Positions 1-7,318 of a DNA stretch of 11,232 nt are shown here, piece by piece; position 1 is the stretch's first letter; every line of letters begins with the position of its first letter. Position numbers and translations under genes: made by a program. The notes under the pieces were generated by a model. That model worked only from the letters and a program-made list of their open reading frames with translations. It was not told the DNA's origin and did no database searches. The stretch is from CAZHOV01 sp964534315 (GTDB lineage: Bacteria > Bacteroidota > Bacteroidia > Chitinophagales > Saprospiraceae), in NCBI GenBank assembly GCA_964534315.1, contig CAZHOV010000186.1, positions 1-11,232 on the forward strand, written 5' to 3'.

Positions 1-1125
1 AATCCATTTACTGTAGTTAAACAAGTTAAATTGCTTGCGATTAGGGTAGGGCTGTTATTGCTAGGGATCCTGATGGTTCCGGTAAGTCCGTCTTCTCAAA
101 TAGAAGAACTTCCCATGCATTTTCCTAAAAATATCATCTTGCTGATCGGTGATGGTATGGGACTCACCCAGATTAGCGCGGTTATGTATAACAAAAAGAA
201 ACCATCCGTTTTCGAGCGTTTTCCGGTGGTCGGCCTTCAGAAAACCCACGCCGCTGATCATCTGATTACAGATTCAGCAGCAGGGTCAACGGCTATGGCC
301 TGCGGGATAAAGACCAATTGCCTGATGCTGGGTAAAAGTCAGGATAGTATTTCTGCACCAAGCATAATAGAAACCTTAAAAGCCAAAGGGTTTGCCGCGG
401 GCATTCTTACCACTGCAAGCGTCACTGATGCTACTACCGCTGCCTTTTACGCCCATCAAAACAATCGCTATTACAGGGAGGAAATAGCCGAGGATTTGCT
501 AGATTCGGACATCGATTTTGTTATTGGCGGAGGGAAAAAGTATTTTTCCCGAAGATATAAAGATGACCGGGATTTAATTGGGGAGCTAAAACAAAAAGGC
601 TATTGGGTCAGTGACTATTACTATAAAAATATCAATTCCATTCCGAGATCGGGGAAAAGAAAGGTGGCGTACTTTGCGGCTGATAGCGATCCGGTTTCCA
701 GAAGTATGGGAAGATACTACTTTTCATTTGGTTGCAAACTGGGGCCCGTTTTCTTGAAAAAGAGAAGTGATAAAGGATTTTTCATGGTCGCCGAAGGCGC
801 TCAAATCGATTGGTTTGGTCACGCGAACAAGGGAGAGGCGTTGCTTTCAGAGCTGCAAGATTTCGAAAAAGGGGTAGAGGAGGCCCTTGATTTTGCGATG
901 AAAGACCAGGAAACCCTGGTAATCGTCACCGGAGATCACGAAACAGGAGGGTTAGCCATCAATTACGGATCAAAAGTGGGCAAGCTGGATTTGCAATTTA
1001 CGACCAACCGGCATACCGGGTCTATGGTCCCTGTATTAGCGTTCGGTCCCATGGCGATGTTGTTTTCCGGGACTTATGACAACACGGCTATTCACGCTAA
1101 AATGCTACTTGCGCTGGGGCTTTAG
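1..1125 (+). CDS. Alkaline phosphatase, PhoA family (5' end probably outside window)
   Basis: Exported metal-dependent phosphomonoesterase that releases phosphate from organic phosphate esters. The frame is open to base 1; the only upstream start in view is TTG at 31, so the true start is probably beyond the left edge. The lysines coded just before that TTG would give a better signal-peptide n-region. Numbering from the TTG: hydrophobic export segment about 5-20; metal-binding D41 in LLIGDGMG; nucleophile S82 in TDSAAG; D133/T135 in the TDATTAAF segment; E255, D260 and H264 in the EGAQIDWFGHAN segment; D302-H303 in TGDHETGG; H328 in RHTGS. These match the zinc and magnesium ligands of E. coli PhoA (established knowledge). 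At about 364 residues it is shorter than the 471-residue E. coli enzyme and lacks much of its insertions. It ends convergently with cca, overlapping by 4 bp. No phosphate-regulation site is visible because the promoter is outside. Confidence 0.93.
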   Translation, partial: NPFTVVKQVKLLAIRVGLLLLGILMVPVSPSSQIEELPMHFPKNIILLIGDGMGLTQISAVMYNKKKPSVFERFPVVGLQKTHAADHLITDSAAGSTAMACGIKTNCLMLGKSQDSISAPSIIETLKAKGFAAGILTTASVTDATTAAFYAHQNNRYYREEIAEDLLDSDIDFVIGGGKKYFSRRYKDDRDLIGELKQKGYWVSDYYYKNINSIPRSGKRKVAYFAADSDPVSRSMGRYYFSFGCKLGPVFLKKRSDKGFFMVAEGAQIDWFGHANKGEALLSELQDFEKGVEEALDFAMKDQETLVIVTGDHETGGLAINYGSKVGKLDLQFTTNRHTGSMVPVLAFGPMAMLFSGTYDNTAIHAKMLLALGL

Positions 1126-2555
1126 GCATCATCATCGGAGCTGCCATTGAGGCCGATTTCTTTTCCTTTTTCAATCATAAAATCATAGGCAGCCTCAAAA
1201 TTATTTGGAATCTCGCCTTCAAGAATGGCTTCCCTTATGGCAGTTTTGATAATACCTACTTCTCTAGACGGAGGTATGTTGAATGTATTCATGATAGTTT
1301 CACCTGAAATGGGGGACTGCCAATTGCGAAGTTTATCCTTTTCTTCCACTTCCTTTAGCTTTTCGCGGACCATTTCATAGTTTTTCAGATAACGTTTGAC
1401 TTTTTTGGGATTCTTGGAAGTAATATCCGCCTCACAGAGGAGCATGAGGTCATCGATATCGTCACCGGCTTCATAAAGGAGCCGGCGAATAGCAGAATCT
1501 GTGATGTTTTCTTCAGTCAGACTGATAGGCCGTAGGTGGAGCCGGACCAGTTTCTGAACGTATTTCATTTTATGGTCCAGGGGGAGTCGTAGTCTTCGAA
1601 ATATTCGCGGAACCATGGCAGCGCCGAGCGCATCATGTCCGTGAAAGGTCCAGCCTTGTTCGGGATCAAATCGCTTCGTTGGCGGTTTGGCTATATCGTG
1701 TAAAATAGCAGCCCATCTCAACCAGTAGTTATCAGTTTGATTACATACATTATCAACTACCTGCAGGGTATGGTAAAAATTATCTTTATGGCCTATTCCA
1801 TTACGGATTTCGACGCCCTGAAGCGCGGCCATCTCTGGAAAAAACTGTCTTAATAGTCCGGTATCAAAAAGCAATTTGAACCCCACGGAAGGCCGAGGCG
1901 TTTTGATGATCTTTTCCAATTCTATCGAAATCCGCTCTTTAGAGATAATATGAATGCGATTCCGGTATTTTTTGATGGCCTCGTAGGTTTTATCTTCGAT
2001 AAAAAAGCCCAGTTGATTGGCGAAGCGGATAGCCCGCATCATGCGCAAGGGATCGTCCGAAAACGTTTTTCCCGGCTCTAGCGGCGTTTTGATGACTTTA
2101 TTTTCGAGGTCTTGTAGTCCTTCGAAAGGGTCGATGATCTGACCATAGTCTTCTCTGTTCAGGCTTACGGCGAGGGCATTGATCGTAAAATCCCGACGAT
2201 TTTGATCATCTTCGAGGGAGCCTTCTTCGATGGTTGGTTTTCGGGAGTCGTGGCGGTAAGATTCTTTTCGGGCGCCCACAAATTCGATTTCCAGGTCGCC
2301 GTGCCGCAGCATAGCCGTTCCGAATCTTCTGTAGACAACCACTCTCGGGATAGGTTTAAGGGTCTTAGCAAATACTTGGGCAAGTTTAATGCCGCTGCCA
2401 ACGCAGACGATATCCATGTCTTTGGAGGGGCGTCCAAGCAAACGATCTCTGACGTACCCCCCGACTGCATATGCCGGAAAGCCCAATTTTTCGGCAGCCT
2501 GGCCGATCAATTCAAAAATTTCACGTTCGTTCGGCTTGATATCAAAAACCAACAT
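1122..2555 (-). CDS. cca: CCA tRNA nucleotidyltransferase with HD domain
   Basis: Template-independent nucleotidyltransferase that builds or repairs the 3' CCA end of tRNAs in the cytoplasm, using CTP and ATP. The 477-residue protein has the class II layout. The head domain has GG at 32-33 and the two metal-binding aspartates D46 and D48 in KDMDIV. RRDFTINAL (120-128) and DDPLRMMRAIRFA (167-179) follow, then the ERISIELEKI segment (207-216). The C-terminal half is an HD phosphohydrolase-like domain with H256, H286-D287 and H305/H307. HD-containing members of this family often also act on 2',3'-cyclic phosphates or 2'-phosphates; whether this one does cannot be told from sequence. ATG at 2555 fits the family N-terminus. 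It lies 33 bp behind dusB on the same strand, so the two are probably one transcript. Its TAA stop overlaps the phosphatase TAG on the other strand. A poly(A) polymerase role is the main alternative but less likely in this phylum. Confidence 0.94.
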   Translation of the reverse strand: MLVFDIKPNEREIFELIGQAAEKLGFPAYAVGGYVRDRLLGRPSKDMDIVCVGSGIKLAQVFAKTLKPIPRVVVYRRFGTAMLRHGDLEIEFVGARKESYRHDSRKPTIEEGSLEDDQNRRDFTINALAVSLNREDYGQIIDPFEGLQDLENKVIKTPLEPGKTFSDDPLRMMRAIRFANQLGFFIEDKTYEAIKKYRNRIHIISKERISIELEKIIKTPRPSVGFKLLFDTGLLRQFFPEMAALQGVEIRNGIGHKDNFYHTLQVVDNVCNQTDNYWLRWAAILHDIAKPPTKRFDPEQGWTFHGHDALGAAMVPRIFRRLRLPLDHKMKYVQKLVRLHLRPISLTEENITDSAIRRLLYEAGDDIDDLMLLCEADITSKNPKKVKRYLKNYEMVREKLKEVEEKDKLRNWQSPISGETIMNTFNIPPSREVGIIKTAIREAILEGEIPNNFEAAYDFMIEKGKEIGLNGSSDDDA

Positions 2556-2588
2556 ACGACTTTGAGGGCAGTTAGGAATTAAAGATGA

Positions 2589-3599
2589 TTAACTTGCCAT
2601 CGCTTTTGGGGCGACAGCATTCGCACTGTAATGTTCTTCAATTTGGTTCAATACATCAAATAGGGGATCAGGTTCCAGGTAAGTTACTAATTTTGAACGA
2701 AAAGCTTTTATTCCCGGCAGTCCTCTGAAATAATTTCCATAATGACGGCGCATTTCGAGTATCCCCAACCTTTCTCCTTTCCACTCGATAGAATGGGAAA
2801 GGTGCTTTTTAGCGGCTTCGACCCGTTCATGGAGGGTTGGGGGGGGCAGTAGCTCGCCCGTTTTGAAATAATGCTTTATTTCCCGGAATATCCAAGGGTT
2901 ACCGATGCTGGCCCTTCCGATCATGATACCGTCTACTCCGTAGCGATTTCGATATTCCTCTGCTTTTTGGGGTGAATCAATATCTCCATTTCCAAAAATC
3001 GGGATATGGATGCGCGGGTTTTCCTTGATCTTTCCGATTAGAGTCCAGTCTGCCTCTCCCTTATACATTTGTTTTCGAGTACGACCATGGATAGAAAGCG
3101 CCTTAATCCCTACATCTTGCAAGCGTTCGGCTACTTCTTCAATATATTTCGATTGGTCATCCCATCCCAACCTGGTTTTTACGGTAACAGGAAGATTGGT
3201 AGATTTGACGATGGCGTCGGTCAATTCCACCATGCGGGGGATATCTTGAAGGATACCTGCACCTGCCATTTTACAAACCACTTTTTTGACGGGGCATCCA
3301 TAATTTATGTCCAGGACTTCAGGTTGTGCCTCTTCAACAATTTCGGCGGCTCGGCGCATGGAGTTAATCTCTGCTCCGAAGATCTGGATACCGATAGGTC
3401 TTTCCTCTTCGTAGATGTCCAGCTTTTGAACCGACTTACGGGCGTCGCGAATTAATCCTTCAACCGAAATGAATTCGGTATACATCATATCACACCCCTG
3501 CTCTTTGCACAGCGCTCTAAAAGGCGGATCGCTTACATCTTCCATAGGAGCGAGCAAAAGCGGGAACTTCCCAATCTCAACATTTCCAATTTTTACCAT
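2589..3599 (-). CDS. dusB: tRNA-dihydrouridine synthase, DusB type
   Basis: FMN- and NADPH-dependent reductase that converts specific uridines in the tRNA D-loop to dihydrouridine. The 336-residue protein begins with the FMN-binding PLLLAPMEDVSD strand (13-24). It then has the NYGCP motif with catalytic C102, K141 in VKTRLGW, H171 in SIHGRTR, NGD at 204-206 and the phosphate-binding GRASIGNPW segment (228-236). These are the standard Dus TIM-barrel landmarks; the C-terminal helical domain (about 250-320) binds tRNA in family members. Length and motif spacing fit DusB, and the exact target position in tRNA is inferred from the family only. It starts at ATG 3599 and is the first gene of a probable dusB-cca transcript. 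A perfect -7 element lies 25-32 bp upstream of the start. Confidence 0.93.
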   Translation of the reverse strand: MVKIGNVEIGKFPLLLAPMEDVSDPPFRALCKEQGCDMMYTEFISVEGLIRDARKSVQKLDIYEEERPIGIQIFGAEINSMRRAAEIVEEAQPEVLDINYGCPVKKVVCKMAGAGILQDIPRMVELTDAIVKSTNLPVTVKTRLGWDDQSKYIEEVAERLQDVGIKALSIHGRTRKQMYKGEADWTLIGKIKENPRIHIPIFGNGDIDSPQKAEEYRNRYGVDGIMIGRASIGNPWIFREIKHYFKTGELLPPPTLHERVEAAKKHLSHSIEWKGERLGILEMRRHYGNYFRGLPGIKAFRSKLVTYLEPDPLFDVLNQIEEHYSANAVAPKAMAS

Positions 3600-3798
3600 A
3601 TGCGCTTAATAATTTTCAGATCGCAAAAATAAGAGGTTATTAGCAATAAAAAAAGGGAAGGCTGAATTAGTCAACCTCAACTTTGTAAAAAATAAAAAGA
3701 TTCTTTCCGTTCAAAATTTAGATAGAATAAAATAATTATTTACTTTTCGGCGCTTTTTACAACCCTATTCACTCAATGTTCTGGTAATTTATTGATAC
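3600..3798. other. Divergent intergenic region dusB / nhaD
   Basis: This 199-bp AT-rich gap separates the dusB and nhaD starts and must hold promoters for both directions. On the minus strand it holds the -7 element listed separately. On the plus strand only imperfect matches occur: CAACTTTG at 3678-3685 and TACTTTTC at 3741-3748, each one base from TAnnTTTG and neither with a good -33 box. I see no Shine-Dalgarno sequence before nhaD, no RNA gene and no coding potential here. Confidence 0.6.
3624..3631 (-). promoter_or_regulatory. Candidate Bacteroidota -7 element for dusB-cca
   Basis: The minus strand reads TATTTTTG, a full match to the Bacteroidota -7 consensus TAnnTTTG (established for the primary sigma factor of this phylum). 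It is 25-32 bp upstream of the dusB ATG, giving a leader of roughly 15-20 nt. I see no TTG -33 element at the usual spacing of about 19 bp, so the match could be chance in this AT-rich region. Confidence 0.4.
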
Positions 3799-5136
3799 AT
3801 GCTAACGGGAATAGTTATTTGCTTTATTGTGGGATACTTATTGATCGTTTTTGAACACCCACTTCGACTGGATAAGACGGTACCTGCTCTGGTAATGGGC
3901 GCCCTTTGCTGGGCCCTGATTTCTATTGGTCATCTAGATGTGGTAGGCCATGAACACCATGTAGCTGACTTAGAGGAGGTTCTCCTGCACCATATTGGAA
4001 AGGTAGCTGAAATTTTATTTTTCCTGATCGGTGCGATGACCATTGTAGAGTTAATTGACCTGCATCGCGGATTCGGGGTGATCACCAACCGGATTAAAAC
4101 CACCAAAAAAAGTTCGATGCTTTGGTTGATTAGCATCTTGGCTTTTTTCCTTTCCGCCACGCTAGACAACCTGGCCTCTACCATTGTTTTGGTATCTTTG
4201 CTTAGAAGACTTGTTCCAGACAAAAAAGAGCGGATTTGGTTCGTTAGTATGGCTGTTATTGCGGCCAATGCCGGAGGTGCCTGGTCGCCGATTGGCGATG
4301 TGACGACTACCATGCTTTGGATCGGGAAAAAGGTTTCTACCTATGGACTTATTCAGACGCTCGTCATTCCTTCTATCGTATGTTTGGTAGTTCCTGTTTT
4401 TATTGCTTCCCTTACGAAAAACTTCAAAGGAAATATCACTACGCTTCCAAATAGAAATCTTCGCAATAAAAAACAGGAGGAGAAGCTCCTGAGTAGTAAA
4501 ACCATGCTCTTTGTGAGTATTGGTGCGTTGATCTTTGTACCTGTTTTCAAAACGATTACCCACCTTCCTCCTTATGTCGGCATGATGCTATCGCTTGGTA
4601 TCGTCTGGCTGGTCTCGGAATATATACACCCGGAAGAAGACTTTACAGAGGAACGTAAACATCTCTATTCGGCTCACACCGCATTGTCGCGGATCGAATT
4701 GTCAAGTATTCTGTTCTTTTTGGGGATTCTGGTAGCTGTGGCTGCTTTGGAGTCCGTTGCTGTGATGGGAGCTTCAGGAGAGATGGTTGGATTACTGATG
4801 AGTGTGGCGGAAGCCCTGCAGGCAGCTATTCCGAGCCAGGATATTGTAGTCATCATTCTTGGTTTCTTATCTGCTATTATTGATAACGTTCCGTTAGTAG
4901 CAGCCTCTATGGGGATGTATGTTCAGGAAATGGATTCAAGGATTTGGCATTTTATTGCCTATTCTGCCGGTACCGGAGGTAGTATGCTAATCATTGGTTC
5001 GGCAGCTGGTGTGGCAGCTATGGGCATGGAGCGTATTGATTTTATCTGGTATCTCAAAAATGTTTCTTGGCTTGCCCTGATTGGTTTTTTGGCAGGAGCT
5101 GCAGCGTTTATCCTAATGGGGAATTTGGTGTTTTAA
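3799..5136 (+). CDS. nhaD: Na+/H+ antiporter, NhaD family
   Basis: Inner-membrane antiporter that exchanges cytoplasmic Na+ (or Li+) for protons, giving salt and alkaline tolerance. The 445-residue protein is very hydrophobic, with roughly 11-12 membrane segments starting at residue 2. NhaD/ion-transporter-superfamily landmarks are: FFLIGAMTIVELID (74-87); the half-helix repeat SATLDNLAS (119-127) with D123-N124; AANAGGAWSPIGDVTTTMLW (155-174) with D167; the second repeat SAIIDNVPLVAAS (358-370) with D362-N363; and GTGGSMLIIGSAAGVAAMGM (391-410). The paired DN repeats in the two halves are typical of the inverted-repeat fold and likely line the ion path (family knowledge). Residues 205-235 form a basic cytoplasmic loop. 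Start ATG 3799 is followed immediately by the first helix. The gene stands alone, divergent from dusB, and ends before a hairpin. Ion preference cannot be read from sequence. Confidence 0.93.
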   Translation: MLTGIVICFIVGYLLIVFEHPLRLDKTVPALVMGALCWALISIGHLDVVGHEHHVADLEEVLLHHIGKVAEILFFLIGAMTIVELIDLHRGFGVITNRIKTTKKSSMLWLISILAFFLSATLDNLASTIVLVSLLRRLVPDKKERIWFVSMAVIAANAGGAWSPIGDVTTTMLWIGKKVSTYGLIQTLVIPSIVCLVVPVFIASLTKNFKGNITTLPNRNLRNKKQEEKLLSSKTMLFVSIGALIFVPVFKTITHLPPYVGMMLSLGIVWLVSEYIHPEEDFTEERKHLYSAHTALSRIELSSILFFLGILVAVAALESVAVMGASGEMVGLLMSVAEALQAAIPSQDIVVIILGFLSAIIDNVPLVAASMGMYVQEMDSRIWHFIAYSAGTGGSMLIIGSAAGVAAMGMERIDFIWYLKNVSWLALIGFLAGAAAFILMGNLVF

Positions 5137-5161
5137 GCATAAATCCTCTGACCAACGCACA

Positions 5162-5195
5162 TGGGTAAGGCTTTTCTTTATTAAAGCCAAACCCA
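5162..5195 (+). terminator. Candidate terminator hairpin after nhaD
   Basis: TGGGTAAGGCTTT (5162-5174) pairs with AAAGCCAAACCCA (5183-5195) around an 8-nt loop. It has a 6-bp inner stem GGCTTT/AAAGCC and an outer TGGG/CCCA stem joined by a short internal mismatch. It lies 26 bp behind the nhaD stop, and a modest T-run (TTGTTTT, from 5199) follows on the plus strand. This fits an intrinsic terminator for nhaD. There is no good T-run on the minus strand, so it is probably not bidirectional. Confidence 0.5.
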
Positions 5196-5230
5196 CCTTG
5201 TTTTAAAGGTATTTTTAAGGGAATCAGTAA

Positions 5231-5728
5231 TTACTGGATCCCATCTAATTTTTCGCGAATTTTCAGGAGTTCTTTTTCGGCCTCCGCTAGATCTTTTTCG
5301 TATTTGAATTTTACGAGGGCGTCAACTTGAGTGGTCAGCTCTTTTCGGATGAAGTTGATCTTTTCCACCAGTGTTTGCTCCACCTCAATAAGGTTTTTGA
5401 TCTCTTTTTCGGTCAACGCTTTTCGCTGTTCTGCTATGTCTACCTCTCCCTTTAATGCTTTTGGGTCAACATCTTCCTCCTCAAGCTGATCAATAAAGTA
5501 TATCACGCCTCTATTTAAATTTCCCAAAGCAACCCGGGCATTTCCGTCTGTTATGGTCCCACTGTATATCTGCTCATCAAGGCTATTCATCTGGGCCTTC
5601 AGGGAAATGAAGTCATTAAAATAATAAGAGCTTGATAACAAGTACTTGTCCAGTTTATCAAAGGTCTTACGCAAACCCTTAGGAACTAAAAGTTTGAGCT
5701 CTTTTTTTAATTCTTCTATAGTCATCAT
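5231..5728 (-). CDS. Effector-associated-domain-like protein with coiled-coil tail (orphan)
   Basis: The function is not established. Residues about 5-85 form a compact helical unit. A first helix (about 20-30) is followed by NDFISLKAQMNSLDEQIYSG (38-57), the segment TITDGNARVALGNLNRGV (58-75) and then a helix to about 85. The order 'N..isL..q...L...i.sG.it...a...lnr....li..l' resembles EAD11-type effector-associated domains. These small adaptor domains are found fused to caspase, TIR, trypsin or NTPase modules in bacterial conflict and death systems (family knowledge; the match is by eye). Residues about 95-163 are rich in K, E and L with heptad-like spacing and should form a coiled coil. 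There is no signal peptide or membrane segment, so it is probably cytoplasmic and oligomeric. No effector domain is attached or adjacent. Two ATG codons lie in tandem at 5728 and 5725. It is 105 bp behind the CBS gene on the same strand and could be read from that transcript. Confidence 0.8.
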   Translation of the reverse strand: MMTIEELKKELKLLVPKGLRKTFDKLDKYLLSSSYYFNDFISLKAQMNSLDEQIYSGTITDGNARVALGNLNRGVIYFIDQLEEEDVDPKALKGEVDIAEQRKALTEKEIKNLIEVEQTLVEKINFIRKELTTQVDALVKFKYEKDLAEAEKELLKIREKLDGIQ

Positions 5729-5793
5729 GAAAAAAGTTTAAATGGCACTTAATAACGTTAAGATGAAGATAATTAAATTAAAATATAATTCCC

Positions 5794-5828
5794 CATTGCA
5801 CATTGCACATTCCTCATTGCACATTGAA
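5794..5828. repeat. Heptamer tandem array 1 (CATTGCA)
   Basis: Five 7-bp units in perfect register: CATTGCA, CATTGCA, CATTCCT, CATTGCA, CATTGAA, preceded by a decayed unit AATTCCC (5787-5793). CATT is constant and only the last three bases vary. The array begins 5 bp behind the stop codon of the CBS gene as transcribed, and about 65 bp before the start of the effector-associated-domain-like gene. It is the same family and orientation as array 2. Confidence 0.9.
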
Positions 5829-5833
5829 TAAAA

Positions 5834-7198
5834 CTACCCGCTAATCGCCCGCACGATATCATAATCAGTCACAATATGAAAGGCGCCTGCTTTATCCTTG
5901 GTGATGACCGCCGGAATTTTCTTATTAATATACCGGCTAAGTTGGCGGCAGGGGGTGTCCATATCTACTATTGGAAATATATCCCCCATGATCTCGCCTA
6001 TTTTATTTTCGGCATTATTCATTGGGTTTTCCAACAAGTAGCTTAATACGGCACTCTCGGTGATCGAGCCGACGATACTCCCATTTTGCATGACCGGTAA
6101 TTGGGAGATATCATGTTCTTTCATCAACTTAAACACTGCTCTCACTGTATCCTGTTCTTGCACGGTAACAAAGCGCTTATCTTGTTTCTTCTCGATTACA
6201 TCCTTGACTTTCAGTTCTTGATCCAGGAATCCCCGTTCGCGCATCCAGTCGTCATTGTAGATCTTTCCGACATAGCGGGTGCCGTGATCATGGATGACCA
6301 CTACGACAATATCGTCTTCCGTAAGTTGATCCTTCATCTGAAGGACACCTGCGAACGCAGAGCCAGCGGAATAGCCAAGCATGATACCCTCTTCGCGGGC
6401 CAGTTTTCGGGCCATGACAGCTCCGTCTTTATCCGTTACCTTTTCAAAATGATCGATAACGGAAAAATCTACATTTTTTGGTAGTATATCTTCACCAATA
6501 CCTTCTGTAATATATGGATAGATTTCCTTTTCGTCAAACTCTCCTGTTTCGTGGTATTTTTTGAATACGGAGCCATAGGTATCGATCCCCCAAATCTTGA
6601 TATTTGGATTTTTTTCTTTCAAATACCGTCCCGTACCCGAAATGGTACCTCCTGTTCCTACTCCAACCACCATATGAGTGACTTTACCTTCCGTTTGCTC
6701 CCATATTTCCGGACCAGTAGATTCGTAATGGGCGGTACGATTTGATAGATTATCATATTGATTACACCAGTATGAATTTTGAATTTCCTTACTAAGTCGT
6801 TCTGCAACAGAGTAGTATGATTTGGGATCATCCGGTTCTACATTGGTAGGACAAACGATCACCTCACTACCGAGGGCTCGTAACAAATCGATCTTCTCTT
6901 TTGACTGTTTGTCTGTTGTAGTAAAGATGCATTTATAACCCTTAACACAAGCAGCTATGGCAAGGCCCATACCTGTATTTCCCGAAGTACATTCAATAAT
7001 AGTCCCTCCAGGCTGAATATCTCCGCGGGCTTCCGCATCTTCCAGCATTTTTAAGGCCATTCTGTCCTTAATGGAATGTCCGGGATTGGTCGTTTCCAGT
7101 TTGAGTAATACCAAAGCCGGCACCTCTTTAGTTATCTTGTTAATCTTTATCAAAGGAGTATTTCCTATAATGCCAAGGATGTTGTCGTAGTATTTCAT
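5834..7198 (-). CDS. Cystathionine beta-synthase-like PLP enzyme with CBS-domain pair
   Basis: Fold-type II PLP enzyme that probably condenses serine (or an activated serine) with homocysteine to cystathionine, or makes cysteine; cytoplasmic. Starting at ATG 7198 gives 454 residues beginning MKYYDNILGIIGNTPL, the normal family start; the frame extends to a TTG at 7237 but those 13 residues add nothing recognisable. Landmarks: PLP lysine K44 in GHSIKDRM, substrate loop SGNTG (72-76), phosphate-binding GTGGT (181-185), EGIGED (from 232) and GYSAGS (from 275). EGIG with glutamate favours cystathionine beta-synthase over O-acetylserine sulfhydrylase, where this position is usually QGIG. Two CBS domains follow (about 331-388 and 399-452), likely a regulatory nucleotide or SAM-binding module. 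The N-terminal heme-binding extension of animal enzymes is absent. No other transsulfuration gene is nearby. The gene is bracketed by the two heptamer arrays. Confidence 0.9.
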   Translation of the reverse strand: MKYYDNILGIIGNTPLIKINKITKEVPALVLLKLETTNPGHSIKDRMALKMLEDAEARGDIQPGGTIIECTSGNTGMGLAIAACVKGYKCIFTTTDKQSKEKIDLLRALGSEVIVCPTNVEPDDPKSYYSVAERLSKEIQNSYWCNQYDNLSNRTAHYESTGPEIWEQTEGKVTHMVVGVGTGGTISGTGRYLKEKNPNIKIWGIDTYGSVFKKYHETGEFDEKEIYPYITEGIGEDILPKNVDFSVIDHFEKVTDKDGAVMARKLAREEGIMLGYSAGSAFAGVLQMKDQLTEDDIVVVVIHDHGTRYVGKIYNDDWMRERGFLDQELKVKDVIEKKQDKRFVTVQEQDTVRAVFKLMKEHDISQLPVMQNGSIVGSITESAVLSYLLENPMNNAENKIGEIMGDIFPIVDMDTPCRQLSRYINKKIPAVITKDKAGAFHIVTDYDIVRAISG

Positions 7199-7253
7199 AT
7201 GTTTAATTTTTAGTAATTTGTCAACTAGATTGACCAAGTAGTCGTTTTGACCT

Positions 7254-7316
7254 CATTGCTCATTGCACATTCCCCATTCCTCATTGCTCATTGCACATTG
7301 CACATTGCACATTGCA
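7254..7316. repeat. Heptamer tandem array 2 (CATTGCA)
   Basis: Nine 7-bp units in register: CATTGCT, CATTGCA, CATTCCC, CATTCCT, CATTGCT, then four CATTGCA. A decayed unit CATCACT (7317-7323) follows and contains the stop codon of the LysM gene on the minus strand. As transcribed, the array lies 2 bp after that stop and about 55 bp before the ATG of the CBS gene. It therefore sits in the 3' region of one gene and the 5' leader of the next if the two are co-transcribed. On the minus strand every unit contains an ATG. Confidence 0.93.
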
Positions 7317-7318
7317 CA

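Noticed and set aside
2202..2582. 126-residue plus-strand frame opposite cca
   Set aside because: It is antisense to strongly conserved nucleotidyltransferase motifs and shows no domain of its own.
3069..3455. 128-residue plus-strand frame opposite dusB
   Set aside because: It lies entirely within the conserved Dus barrel on the other strand and has no independent support.
3678..3685. CAACTTTG as the nhaD -7 element
   Set aside because: It lacks the T of the consensus, has no -33 partner and would leave a leader of over 100 nt.
4162..4563. 133-residue minus-strand frame opposite nhaD
   Set aside because: It is antisense to conserved NhaD membrane segments, and its polar, asparagine- and arginine-rich product matches nothing.
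5753..5760. TAACGTTA palindrome upstream of the effector-associated-domain-like gene
   Set aside because: It is a single 8-bp AT-rich palindrome with no repeat of the site or adjoining promoter element.
7254..7316. Heptamer array as a CRISPR or spacer-like locus
   Set aside because: Units are 7 bp and contiguous, with no spacers, no 25-40 bp repeats and no cas genes nearby.
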